DNA of 41,504 bases from NCBI GenBank assembly GCA_044338255.1, contig JBIILZ010000022.1, forward strand, positions 1 to 41,504, given 5' to 3'. Positions within the stretch are counted from its first letter, which is position 1; each line of letters starts with the position of its first letter. The notes beneath the pieces are model-generated. The model saw only the letters and a list, made by a program, of their open reading frames with translations, was not told where the DNA came from and made no database searches. The translations under genes and the position numbers were made by a program. Positions 8,259-18,600 of the stretch are shown piece by piece. The DNA is from CAIUVD01 sp044338255 (GTDB lineage Bacteria; Planctomycetota; UBA11346).

Positions 8259-8587
8259 TTGCGTTGCTTCGAGTCGCGGCGGGATTTATGTCGACCCCGC
8301 CGAGAGCGCTGATGCGCCGCGGGTTGAAGAAACGGGTGTTGGGCATGGCCAATGCCCTGTGTAATTTACTCCGGCTTGCCCTTAATTTATGCAAGTATAT
8401 CGGATATTTCCATTAATAATGAGTACATTAGGACTCGCAAGGTGACCGATTTTTTATTCAAAAACGATGCCCGCACCACATTGGTCCCGTATGGCCGGCA
8501 TCGCCGGCTATGTCCAACAAGCCTAAACCGGTGTCAACTTTTCGGGGGAAAGATCATAACCTTGGTGGCCTGATTTGATGTATCTCT
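8259..8587. other. 3' flank of the BREX operon, no gene seen
   Basis: No convincing open frame lies here on either strand. A short GC-rich hairpin (GCCGGC-ATC-GCCGGC, near 8494-8508) is present, but no T-run follows directly on the minus strand. I cannot name the operon terminator with confidence. Confidence 0.4.
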
Positions 8588-10723
8588 TTACAGGTGTCGC
8601 CCTCGTTCGTGGTTTTTAGAGTCGGATGCTATGAGCTTGAGCCCACGCCCGATGGCCCTCGGTTGTGGATCAAGTCGATGTTCAATCGACTGCTTGCGCA
8701 GAGCAACCGGAACCGCATCCGAGAACTTGATCGCGTCTGCTTGCTGTTCAGTGGCCACGATGCGAGCTCCGGATTCGATGGTATCGCACGCATGTGACCA
8801 CATATCCATGACCGCGTCTGTAGTGAAGCTACCCTTGAGGAGGACGGACCTGTGCGTGAAGGAGGACTGCTCTGCCGTGGGATCCATTTGCGCCGCAAGT
8901 AGCCGATTCATCCGGGTCCCAGCAAAGGTCCAGATCTCAACCTGATTAGTCCGGATTTGACCTCTGACGCCCTCGGTCCCAATCCAGGCATAGGCCTCGC
9001 GGAGCGCGGCGAGCTTGTCGACCGCGCGTTTCGACCAGCGCGGGTTGACGGTCTTTCCAGTCAACACCGCTCGCTCAGCTTCAGCAAATGGTCGGCTGAT
9101 GTCCTGGCTTCCACCTGCCCACCGTGATTTGCCATCGTCATTGGCCGGTACCACAAACACCTGTCGGCGTTTCCAATCGACTTCGGTGACGACCCAGTGC
9201 CGTCCGGCCAGGGTCAGGATAGTCGGCCGACCACGCTGGATGGCGGCACCATTGTCGACGGCAAAGCTCAGCTGGTCCAACGTCGCAATCGAGCTGCGAC
9301 CATGCAGCACTTCGAGTACTGGTAGGCTGGTGAAGACGCTGACTAGTTCCATGAAATGCCGACGACCGAACGTTTTCTCTCCTGTTTCATCAAACCACAG
9401 TAAGCCGTGGTCATCCCGGAAAATCTTGGACTCGATCAAATGCTGGAAGATGGCGTCAACGTCTTCAGTAGTGAGGCTGAGCATGCCTGGTACATGCGCC
9501 AACCAACGCTTCCAATCATCGCGATGCAGCCCACCCGTCTGAAGTGCTAAGGCCATGACCTGCTGAGCCAGCAGGTGGTAGGGTTTTGGCGGTGGAACGA
9601 CCGGTTCCACGTAGCGAGTTTCCCACAGATGTATGAGTCCGGCGGCTCGTTCGAGGCCGGTGTCATCAGTAGCTAAGAAAAGGCAGTTCGGAACGGTGCC
9701 ACGACGGCGCCCGGTCCTGCCCATGCGTTGCAGAAAGCTGGCGACCCGCGTCGGCGCATCGATTTGAATGACCCGGTCGAGATCGCCGATGTCGATGCCG
9801 AGCTCTAGGGCACTGGTCGCAACGATGACGCAGTCTTTCTCTTCAGCAAAGGCACGCTCTGTCTGACCGCGGACATCCTTGCTCAGTGAGCTATGGGTGA
9901 CAAATGCACGCACCTCTAGCCCACGTAGAAGACCTCCGATCTCCTCAGCTCGCGCTCGATTATCCGTAAAGACCAAGCGCTTCTCGCCACGGTGCAGCAA
10001 GCTGATGACCTTGGCCGCATTGGCAGCACTGCCGACGAAATCGAGCTGCACGTCCGGTACGACCGGTTGAGCTGACACCGACCGGATCACGGGGTGGGGC
10101 GCATCCACACCCGCGTTTAACCAGTCGGCCAATTCTTGCGGATTCCCGACCGTGGCGGACAGACCTATGCGCTGCAACGGGCGGCCAGCGAGCACACTCA
10201 ACCGAGATAGCACCGACAAGAGGTGCCAACCGCGATCGTCTCCTGCAAATGCATGCACCTCGTCGATGACCACTGCCTGCAGATTCGCAAACATGCGGAT
10301 CTTGTCCGTGCTGACGCCGATGAGCATGGCCTCCAAGCTCTCGGGTGTGGTCAACAGACAGCTCGGCGGACTGGCACGTAGGCGCTTCTTGTCGCCATCG
10401 GGGACATCCCCGTGCCAGGGAGCTGCTTCATGACCAACCAGCTGAAAATATCCTCTGAGCCTGCTCTCCTGATTGTTGATCAGCGCACGCAGGGGGCTGA
10501 TGTACAAGATCGACAGCGGCTCCCAACGTTCGGTCAGCATGCGGCTGATCAGCGGGAAGAAGGCCGCTTCGGTCTTCCCACCTGCCGTCTGAGCTTGAAC
10601 GATGATGTTCTGACCCGCGAGCACGGGGGCGATGCAGGCTTCCTGAACGTCACGTAGCCCCGGCCAACCGATGCTGTTGACGATGTGGTACTGCAATGCC
10701 GAGTGCAGGCGGTCGAAGCTCAC
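8588..10723 (-). CDS. brxHI: BREX type 2 helicase BrxHI (Lhr-like)
   Basis: A 711-residue superfamily 2 helicase. Motifs in order: AQTAGGKT (44-51, ATP binding), SPLRALINNQ (motif Ia), DEVH (154-157, Mg/ATP hydrolysis), SAT (189-191) and QRMGRTGRR (332-340, motif VI). The second RecA domain runs to about 370, followed by an Lhr-like accessory region. BrxHI is the helicase of type 2 BREX loci and presumably remodels DNA during phage exclusion. It is the last gene of the locus, and its start overlaps the brxD stop by four bases. The ending IASDSKNHERGRHL is unremarkable. The assignment is firm from motifs plus synteny; its exact biochemical step is not known. Confidence 0.88.
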   Translation of the reverse strand: MSFDRLHSALQYHIVNSIGWPGLRDVQEACIAPVLAGQNIIVQAQTAGGKTEAAFFPLISRMLTERWEPLSILYISPLRALINNQESRLRGYFQLVGHEAAPWHGDVPDGDKKRLRASPPSCLLTTPESLEAMLIGVSTDKIRMFANLQAVVIDEVHAFAGDDRGWHLLSVLSRLSVLAGRPLQRIGLSATVGNPQELADWLNAGVDAPHPVIRSVSAQPVVPDVQLDFVGSAANAAKVISLLHRGEKRLVFTDNRARAEEIGGLLRGLEVRAFVTHSSLSKDVRGQTERAFAEEKDCVIVATSALELGIDIGDLDRVIQIDAPTRVASFLQRMGRTGRRRGTVPNCLFLATDDTGLERAAGLIHLWETRYVEPVVPPPKPYHLLAQQVMALALQTGGLHRDDWKRWLAHVPGMLSLTTEDVDAIFQHLIESKIFRDDHGLLWFDETGEKTFGRRHFMELVSVFTSLPVLEVLHGRSSIATLDQLSFAVDNGAAIQRGRPTILTLAGRHWVVTEVDWKRRQVFVVPANDDGKSRWAGGSQDISRPFAEAERAVLTGKTVNPRWSKRAVDKLAALREAYAWIGTEGVRGQIRTNQVEIWTFAGTRMNRLLAAQMDPTAEQSSFTHRSVLLKGSFTTDAVMDMWSHACDTIESGARIVATEQQADAIKFSDAVPVALRKQSIEHRLDPQPRAIGRGLKLIASDSKNHERGRHL

Positions 10724-12051
10724 GGCGTCTCTGCGTCGAGTTGAATGTCATCGACTCCCTTGATGGCGGCTTGTTCCTGAGCTGACAACTCGCCCACGTT
10801 CATGGTGAGTTGATAGTGCTGTCGAGGATCGAAGTCAGGGAACTGATCGACTCGATCTAGGACATCGCCGACTAGCTTCTTGAGGTAGAGCCGTGGTGCG
10901 ACGCCGACCTTGCCACCCAGTCCGCCAGTAACCGCACCTCCGAGATCAGCGACATACCGATCGTCAACCAGACGCCGGACCCGCTCTTCCACCTGTGAAC
11001 CCTGGGCAAACAGGTCGCGGATCTTGATGCCGACCGTGGTCAGGCGGTCCCGATCGAACGGCGCCAGGCGGATTTGGACGGCTCGCGGATTATCGAAGCG
11101 GGCGTCCGTACCGAAGTCGGTGTGCAGACGTTGGGCCAACGGAGGAAGCCGCTGAACGCCTTGCGTGCCATCGAAGAAGGCCGGCGTCCCCGTGATGACC
11201 AGGTAGAGGCCTGGGAAGCGACCCTGATAGACCTCGTCGATGAATTGGCGCAGGGCGTTGAGGCTCTTCTCGCGTACGTCACCCCTGACCCGTTGCAGCG
11301 TCTCAACCTCGTCGAGCACCAGCACCAGACCGGGCTTGCCCATGTCCTTGAGCAAGGCGAGCAGACCACGCAGACAGGAGAGAGCTCCGTTATGGTCGAT
11401 GTCGCCCTTGATGGCAGCGACGCGCTTGGTGGCCATGCCAATGTTCGGCAAGCCGGAGAGCCAGCCGATCAATCCTTCGGCCACGGATGGATCACCGTCA
11501 GCCACTGACCGGCGATAGCCACGCAAGGCGGCGGCAAACGCAGGGTTCTCCTTCGAGATGCCTGCCAGCCGCTTGGTGATCAGTTCATCGGTGGCCGCTA
11601 CCAAAGCGGCGCTGTCATTGGCATCTACGCCACCCGTGGCCAAGACATCTTCTTCCAGGCAGTAGAACCACCCGTCGACGATCGAGCGCAGCGCTCCGGA
11701 TTCGCAATCCGACGTCGATAGGCGCTCCATCATCCGACGGTAGACGGTTTCCAGTCGGTGCAGTGGAGTCTCAGTTTCGCTGATCTGCACCTCTGCCGTC
11801 GCGAAGCCTTTCAGCTTGGCCTGTTCTTGCATCCAACGGGCGAAGAAGGTCTTGCCAGTGCCGTACTCACCGCGAACGCATTTGAACACGCCCGATCCGC
11901 CAGCGACCCGGTCAAGCTCTTCGAGGATGGTGGGCGCGAAGCGTTCAAGACCGACGGCGAACACGTCGAGGCTACGACTCGGAACGGTGCCACGACGCAG
12001 CGCGTCGATGATGTCCTGGCGGCGCTGGGGGCTAATGCGATCAAGAGTCAT
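10720..12051 (-). CDS. brxD: BREX ATP-binding protein BrxD
   Basis: A 443-residue AAA+-type ATPase. Walker A GEYGTGKT is at 61-68 and Walker B LVLVLDE at 242-248, followed by ETLQR. A C-terminal helical/winged region ends in MNVGELSAQEQAAIKGVDD. The GEYGTGKTFFARW context and length match BrxD of type 2 (and related) BREX systems. It overlaps brxHI downstream and the DUF3427-like gene upstream by four bases each (ATGA), so stoichiometric co-translation is likely. It probably works with the BrxHI helicase; this partnership is inferred from constant adjacency in BREX loci. Confidence 0.88.
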   Translation of the reverse strand: MTLDRISPQRRQDIIDALRRGTVPSRSLDVFAVGLERFAPTILEELDRVAGGSGVFKCVRGEYGTGKTFFARWMQEQAKLKGFATAEVQISETETPLHRLETVYRRMMERLSTSDCESGALRSIVDGWFYCLEEDVLATGGVDANDSAALVAATDELITKRLAGISKENPAFAAALRGYRRSVADGDPSVAEGLIGWLSGLPNIGMATKRVAAIKGDIDHNGALSCLRGLLALLKDMGKPGLVLVLDEVETLQRVRGDVREKSLNALRQFIDEVYQGRFPGLYLVITGTPAFFDGTQGVQRLPPLAQRLHTDFGTDARFDNPRAVQIRLAPFDRDRLTTVGIKIRDLFAQGSQVEERVRRLVDDRYVADLGGAVTGGLGGKVGVAPRLYLKKLVGDVLDRVDQFPDFDPRQHYQLTMNVGELSAQEQAAIKGVDDIQLDAETP

Positions 12052-12905
12052 TTGTCGTATCCTGTAAGGAACTGCCGCATCGCGAGCTCACGGTCGAGTC
12101 GAACGTATCCCCGATCGACCGTAAACGCGAGCACCTGGTAACCGTCGAGGTTGAGGATCCGGGATGCTTGAGCGATCAGTCCGCCAATGCGCACGGCAGG
12201 GCATCCCAGTGATTTTGCCAGCAGGCTCAGTGGCATTTGGCGACCTTGCGCGGCATCAAGCTCGGCAAGGAGTTGAGCGATCACCGCATCCGATGGCCGA
12301 TGCCTGCCGGCATGCAGCGTCGCCTGCTGGAATGCCGGTTGGACCACCAGTTGCTGAACCCACGTCGGGATGTCTCGGACACGCTGATCACCTACGGCAT
12401 TCACGCGCTCTGCGGTCACTGGAGCGGCAGTTGTGGTCGGCGACAAGAGCAGTGGCAAAGGCCGATACGGGACGGCAATGATCTCCCACTCGACTTCGAC
12501 GGGCTTGCGATCCCTGATCTCACGAGCCTTCCCGACTCCTGCAAACGTGTAGGGGCTGCGCGACTCGCGTCGATAGAAGACGAAGACGACGCTGGTCTCG
12601 GTCACCATGTCGACGATGGATTCCTGACCGATGTGCGACTTGGTTTTCCCAAACCACGATAGTCGGCCGTTTGCCAACTGGTCGCCATAATCATGGCCAG
12701 TACGACCAGGCGTGCCGATGTTGCTGAAGATAAACCAATAGCCGTCGTATTTGGTGTACCCAGTGTTCCAGTTGCCCCCGCGGCGTGCTGCCGAGACCTC
12801 GAAGATTCGGTAAATGTCTTCTTTGGTATACGACTTCCCGACCTCAAACGGACAGATCCGAGGATGCTGGTCTTCCTTCGCTGAGGTAAGTCGTTCCGCA
12901 GCCAT
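12048..12905 (-). CDS. DUF3427-like reader fused to a PglZ-type C-terminal domain
   Basis: A 285-residue protein not among the six canonical type 2 BREX components. Residues about 18-145 contain GNWNTGY (44-50), TPGRTGHDYG (65-74) and SWFGKTKS (83-90). This pattern resembles DUF3427, the SRA-like putative recognition domain at the C-terminus of the modification-dependent restriction enzyme SauUSI. Residues 182-279 align without a gap to PglZ residues 816-913; I count 50 identities in 98. The gene lies between pglZ (8-base gap) and brxD (ATGA overlap). Inference: it may read modified DNA bases and dock where PglZ docks, via the shared winged-helix-like tail. Ligand and partner are unproven; the DUF3427 call is by motif recall. 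Confidence 0.75.
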   Translation of the reverse strand: MAAERLTSAKEDQHPRICPFEVGKSYTKEDIYRIFEVSAARRGGNWNTGYTKYDGYWFIFSNIGTPGRTGHDYGDQLANGRLSWFGKTKSHIGQESIVDMVTETSVVFVFYRRESRSPYTFAGVGKAREIRDRKPVEVEWEIIAVPYRPLPLLLSPTTTAAPVTAERVNAVGDQRVRDIPTWVQQLVVQPAFQQATLHAGRHRPSDAVIAQLLAELDAAQGRQMPLSLLAKSLGCPAVRIGGLIAQASRILNLDGYQVLAFTVDRGYVRLDRELAMRQFLTGYDK

Positions 12906-12913
12906 GATGCGCT

Positions 12914-15670
12914 TCAGGCCTCGCTCAATTCGAACTGGGTAAGTGCCAAGTGCCGATCGAGGCGGATGTGACCCTGGTCATCCGTATAGGTGAGAATGCG
13001 GTAGCCTTCGAGGTTGAGCATTCGAGCGACGGTGGCGATGATGCCTTTCATGCGCACCGCCGGCACATTCAAGGTCTGCGCGAGGTCACGCTCAGACACT
13101 TGTCCGCCCGGTGCAGCATCGAGTGCGTCGAGCAATGCCAACACCAGCGCATCATCGGGCCGACGACGGCCTGCCTGTGTCGAAGACTGTTGATAAGCGG
13201 CGCTGACCAGCAGACGCTGGGTCCAGCGAGCTGGTTTCGTGACGGGATCATCGAACAGCGATAGCTGGTTCGGGTTGGCCGACACCACCTTGGGCTTCGC
13301 TTTGATGGCAGGTGCCGCAGTGGGTACTGCTGCAACAGCCACGATCGACACATCCAGGCGCCACCAGGCTGGTTGTGGTAGGTGGACTTCGTTCCAGCCA
13401 TCCAAGGTGTGTTCGAGCTTAGCCAACACCACGCAGGGCGGGATCAACTCCTGCGGCGTGACACCCCCGTGGTAGCCGTTCTTCTTGCCGCCGTAGCGGA
13501 GCTTTTCGCTCCATGGTGCGGTTAGGGCGGAGCCATAGTGGATGAGACGTGGACCGGTTACGGCAAGCTCGCCGTCACGTGGCTCGGCCGTGTGCCAACG
13601 TTCACCCCCGTCGGGTGTTCCGGTCGCGCCAGCAACCCAATGGTCCAACACATGGCCATGGTCACTACACAAGACGATGACGCGCTTGGAGGCGCCAGCC
13701 GCGGCCAGCAGGTCATTGAGCACGCGGATCGACTCCAGATTCCAGGTCCGCTGGCCGCCGTCATCCTTCATCAGATAGTCGTCGACAGCGTTGACCACCA
13801 CGCCAACGATGCGCTGCTTCTGGTTTCCCAATGCGGCTTGAATCTGACTGCTTAGACCCTGCCGTCCGTGCTCTTCCAGATCTTTACGGTGGAACAGTAC
13901 CGGTGGATTGCTACTGCTGCTGACCGAACGCAGTTCATGATGGTCGGCAAATCCGTGACGTTCGTCGCCGGCATCACCCCGCACCAAGGTTCCGCACAGC
14001 AAGCTGGTGCGGGCATACTCGGTGACGGTGGGTAAGGTGCTCATCACCGGGCCTGGCATCGTGACGCCATCCACCGTCCGGCTGCGCATCGTCCAGAAGC
14101 CGCGCTCCAGATGCTCCAGCAGTTCCTGCAAGACGGCCCAGGACATGCCGTCCATGACCAGGACCAGCACCTTGTGGTCGGTGGCGACCTCGGCGGTGAT
14201 GCGTCGTTGGATGTCCTCAATACGCAGGATTTCAGGGAACTGATCCGGCGTGCGGTTCCAGTCGACGGCCAGTTCAGCGAATTGGCGATTGAAGGTCTCG
14301 CGTCGCGCGAGCACCAGATCGTTGAGTCGTTTGTAGGCAGTCTGGAGTTCAGTGACCTGATCGCCGCCCACCACGCCATGGCGAGCCCAATCGACGAAGG
14401 CTATCTGCGCCAGGTACGACCGCATGGCATCCGGCAGGCGATCGACCGACTCGGCGGAGCTGCGGAGCCACCGCGCCAGTCGCGACGCCATGTCCACCTT
14501 GGTCTGCCGGCGACTGTCGCCCTGCTTGCCGAAACAGCCGCCCTGCTTGCCGAAACAGCCATCCCAGTGGGCGCGAACTGCCGCAGCGGTGGCAAGCAGA
14601 TCCTGATCCTGGGCGTTGCGCTCCAGGTGACGTGCCAGGGTTTTCGCATATGCGACCAGGCGCTGCTCATAGCCCAGGGGCACGGCATCGCTGAGATAGG
14701 CGAAGCCCTGTGCCTGCACCTGGTGTAATAAGCCGTCGGCTCGCTTGCGCAGTCGACGTTGAACGGTTTCTTCCAGGCCTTGCAGCACTTGGAGCGCTTC
14801 CTGGTTCCATTCCCGCGCTTCCTTGAGCGGCACCGAACGATGGCCGGTGATCTGCTCCATGCGTACTTGGGCCTGCAACAGTTCAGCGTGCGCCGCCGAT
14901 GCTTCATGGCAGACGATGCCGCAGATCAGACCGATCGGGATGAGGTCACTGGCTGGGACTGACGCCACTACCTGGATCAGCATGGCGACTAAGGCCGAGC
15001 GTTCTGACAGCCACGCGTGGGCCGCATCGCGTACGTCGGATGATGCAGATCGTAAGCGTTTGGTGGCGTCATCATCAACCGACCACGCCAATACCTCTTG
15101 TGGGGTCGGTTCACCACTGGGTAGACCGAGCACCTGGGTGCAGACGGATGACCAGAACGTGGCCCGATCCAGGACCCCGGTGGTGACCGCCGGGAAACCT
15201 CCGGCAGGCCGATGCTGTAGGAGCGCGATCGCCAACTCGGGATTGACACGGATGCGGGCATCGGCGGCGCGTGCGCCGAACTCGGCAAGCAGTACCCGCC
15301 ATGGGGCGATTTCTCGCACACTCCCATGCATGAGCCGGCTCTTCACATCATCTGGGAGATGAGCGTCCGCTGCCTCGACCAATACCACCAGCCGTCGATC
15401 CGGTTTGAGCGCGACTTCAGAGAGGTGCTGGCGCAGCTCTAAGACCGTTCGCGCACCGACGGCCGCGAACTCCAAGGTCGTCACAGCCCCGTGATGATCT
15501 TTCCTGCGTTGGAACTTCACCGTCTCCGTGAAGACCTTCACACCCTCCCAGGCAGGCTGGCCACGGAAGACGAGTGCCACCCACGGCAGGTTGTGGCGCG
15601 GACCTTCGAGGTGCCGCTGTACCTCCATCCGCACGTGCTGTTGTAGGTGATCCAAGGTGACCGAGCTCAT
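12914..15670 (-). CDS. pglZ: BREX phosphatase-fold protein PglZ
   Basis: A 918-residue protein. The PglZ domain (alkaline phosphatase superfamily) occupies about 495-790, with metal-binding LVMDGMSW (Asp-507), TLPTVTEYARTSL, and CSDHGHV near the domain end. A long helical N-terminal region precedes it. Residues 816-913 form a C-terminal domain that is duplicated in the next gene. PglZ is the hallmark BREX protein and is required for phage exclusion. Its ATG shares a base with the pglY stop (TGATG). A 7-residue tandem duplication, GCFGKQG twice at 371-384, reflects a 21-bp tandem repeat around 14520-14565, a possible replication-slippage site. The frame is intact. Confidence 0.93.
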   Translation of the reverse strand: MSSVTLDHLQQHVRMEVQRHLEGPRHNLPWVALVFRGQPAWEGVKVFTETVKFQRRKDHHGAVTTLEFAAVGARTVLELRQHLSEVALKPDRRLVVLVEAADAHLPDDVKSRLMHGSVREIAPWRVLLAEFGARAADARIRVNPELAIALLQHRPAGGFPAVTTGVLDRATFWSSVCTQVLGLPSGEPTPQEVLAWSVDDDATKRLRSASSDVRDAAHAWLSERSALVAMLIQVVASVPASDLIPIGLICGIVCHEASAAHAELLQAQVRMEQITGHRSVPLKEAREWNQEALQVLQGLEETVQRRLRKRADGLLHQVQAQGFAYLSDAVPLGYEQRLVAYAKTLARHLERNAQDQDLLATAAAVRAHWDGCFGKQGGCFGKQGDSRRQTKVDMASRLARWLRSSAESVDRLPDAMRSYLAQIAFVDWARHGVVGGDQVTELQTAYKRLNDLVLARRETFNRQFAELAVDWNRTPDQFPEILRIEDIQRRITAEVATDHKVLVLVMDGMSWAVLQELLEHLERGFWTMRSRTVDGVTMPGPVMSTLPTVTEYARTSLLCGTLVRGDAGDERHGFADHHELRSVSSSSNPPVLFHRKDLEEHGRQGLSSQIQAALGNQKQRIVGVVVNAVDDYLMKDDGGQRTWNLESIRVLNDLLAAAGASKRVIVLCSDHGHVLDHWVAGATGTPDGGERWHTAEPRDGELAVTGPRLIHYGSALTAPWSEKLRYGGKKNGYHGGVTPQELIPPCVVLAKLEHTLDGWNEVHLPQPAWWRLDVSIVAVAAVPTAAPAIKAKPKVVSANPNQLSLFDDPVTKPARWTQRLLVSAAYQQSSTQAGRRRPDDALVLALLDALDAAPGGQVSERDLAQTLNVPAVRMKGIIATVARMLNLEGYRILTYTDDQGHIRLDRHLALTQFELSEA

Positions 15671-18600
15671 CAGGGATCCACTACTTCAATGGTGATGCGT
15701 AGGTGCTTACCCGGATGCGCCTTTTGAAGGTCATCCAGGCGGGTCGACACCTGAGCAGTGGCCGCAGCAATGCCACGCTGACCGTCATTCGCCTTGATGG
15801 TTACCGGCTCTCCGGCTTCCTTCCGACGACGCTCGGCCGCTTCGGCCGCTTGGGCAATGATCTCCTTCTCACGTTGGATCCGAGCGGCTTCCTCGCGTTG
15901 CTGGCGCTTGGTGGCCTCAATCTGTTCCTGTTCGATGCGCTGACGCTCCGCTTCCTGGCGTAGTCGTTCCGCTTCATTCCGACGCTGGCGCTCCTCCTCC
16001 TGGCGTTTTCGCTCCTCCGCCTGCTTCCGTTTGACCTCATCTGGGTCGACCTTCCTCAGCCCCAACTCATATTCCATCCGCAGCATGCGGGCAGCGGCGG
16101 ACAGATCGCCGATCACCGTCTCCAGTGCCAAGTCTCGTTGATCACGGACCACGGCATCGCGGATCTGCGCCAGACTGGCAGCGGCCCGATCGGCAACCGA
16201 GCTGTCTTTACCAGCTAGGTCGAGCAGCTCTTGCCAACCGGTCAGACGGCCTGCATCAGACACCACTTTGGCCGACTCGATCGACTTGGCCACCACCGCG
16301 AGGTCCACCGTCACCGGGAGCTTGGCGAAGGTTTCGACGACCTGCTCGTCAGAGGCACGATGGACCGCATTGAGCAGGTCACATGCGACTTGGGCGGTCT
16401 TCAAGCGGGGAGCCTGGGAGTCAACCTGTCCGAGCGTCGCCGCCATGCTGTTCAAGACCGTCGCCAGATCGGCAGCAATCGAACAGCGTTCGCGCTCCCA
16501 AGTACGGATGGCAACCGTCAGCTTAGCCACGGTCGCCGAGTTCCGCTGACGGTCAGGCGGATAGCCGAAGACTTTTCCCGCCCGATCCTGAGCGATGAGC
16601 CACAGGTTCTCATCGGGCAGCGCCTGCTCACGCAGATCCATAGCGCTGTCAAGCTGATCCCAGGTCGGATCCACCGGAGCATTGTGCTGGAAGAAACGTC
16701 GGTCGGTCAGCCGGGCGAAGGTCCAGATGACGAGATCAGCGACGTCACGGGACAGTCCTCGCGGTTGCGGACGGTCACACCAATCCCGTAGATCGTTGAC
16801 GGTTGGCTTCGAATTCTGCTCCTGCGCCATGCAGCGCTGAAAATGTTCGACCCAGGAACGCTTGAAATGGAAGACATTGCCGTTGGCCGTACCTAGGTCG
16901 AGCGGCTCGGCGATACCCGACATGGTTTCGCGATGCGGTGATTCGACTCGCTCGGTACGCTGCCGAGGATCGTTCATGGCGTCGGTCACATAGTCGGCGA
17001 TGTGCTTCAACAGCGATTTTCTGACCGGCACCATGAACAGTGGGTGCATCGGGAACTGGTATTCCAGGGCCTGGTGGACCAATGCCACCAGTGCTTCGGC
17101 CAAGGTGCTCTTGTCGGTATTCTGCGGACTGAACCCCTGATCCAAGCTGATGATCTGATCCACTGGTCCGTCCAGCGTCCTCACAATGGCGGTCGGCATG
17201 GCGGTGCTCACGCCATACGCGACTTCCAGGGCTATGCGCAGTTTCCCTTCCAGCGCGCTCTTACGCGTGGTGAGCTGGCTCTTGGCCTCGGCCTTCTTGT
17301 TGGCGTTCAGGTGGCCGGTGTAGCTCTCCAGACGCGGCGTATCCTTGCCGGTCAGCAAGTAATTTATGATCACCAAATAGCCGAGGTCTTTCAGGGCCTG
17401 AGGCGACAGGTGGTTGGGCAACCAGGCCAGCGTCTTCGAGCCCTTGGGCTGACGGCGCAGCATGTCTTGCAAGGTCGCGATGTCGTCGCGCGGTGTCTTC
17501 CCCGGTTCATCGAATGGGTAATCCAGGATCACTACCCACTTGTCCGACGGGGCCTTGAGATTCTCCCAGTTGGATTCACGCACGTTCTGGTAACGGATCT
17601 CAATTTCGCGCTGCGTCCCACGCCACTCGATGGTGTGGATCAGGTTGATCTTACCCTGGGCTTCCAGGGGGATCTTCATCTCACCGAACAGCAACTGCAT
17701 GATCAGCCGCTTCCGATTACCGTCGTTATCCTCGCTCAGCACCTGGCGAATGATGGAGTCGGTGTCGACGTCCGACATCTCCAGCGAGATGATGGGATCG
17801 TTGGGTTCGCCGTTCAGCTTGATCTGCCCGCAGTGCGGCTGCCACGCCCGCAGCCAGCCAAGTACTGTGCGCGCTTCCCCATTGGGGATGGGCGTCGAGA
17901 TGGCGCCGTGGTTGAGTGCAGCCAGTCGACGAACGTTGAGATTGCGCAGACTTTCCACGCCAGGAACGATGGAACCCAGCAACAAGGTTTTCGCCACCCG
18001 CGCCCGCTGGTTGAACGCATTCCACATCGGATGCGCTTTGCCCTCCGCCGAGGCGGGGTCGAAGTCCTGCGGCAGCTTCAGCTCGTCCAGGATGAGGGGG
18101 GTCAGGTTGTCGCGCCACAGACGCTTTGCGTCATCCATGGCCTTGCGCATCGACGGCGAAAACACCTCTTCGCCGGCGGCGATGATGTCCCACAGGTCGC
18201 CAACCGGGACCACCTGTCCAAGCTCAAGCCGGTCACGGTAGGTGCACAGGATCTGCAACAGGATGCGCAAGGCCGTGCGTTCACGCTGTAAGGCGCTCGA
18301 TACCGCCACCAGCACCTGGATCAGCGCCGGGCTGAACGGGTAGAGATCACGGAACTGCTCGCGGGTGCCGCCCGTGGTCAGCAGTGCCTCCATCACTTCT
18401 TTACGATTGACGGCGGTCTTGTCGAACGCGGCGTCGATCAACAGCTTGGCCTCGGGCGACAGTGGCTTCAGCAAGCGCTCCTGTGCGATCACCGGCAGAT
18501 TGCGGTCTTCCAGCACGATCAGGTGGAAGCGGTCCTCCCACCAGTTGATAACCGACGTGGCATTCTGCTGATTGGCACCGGTGAGATTCTCGCCTAGGGC

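Noticed and set aside
17002..18291. 429-codon plus-strand frame
   Set aside because: It is the complement of pglY, which has clear motifs; its composition is that of an antisense shadow.
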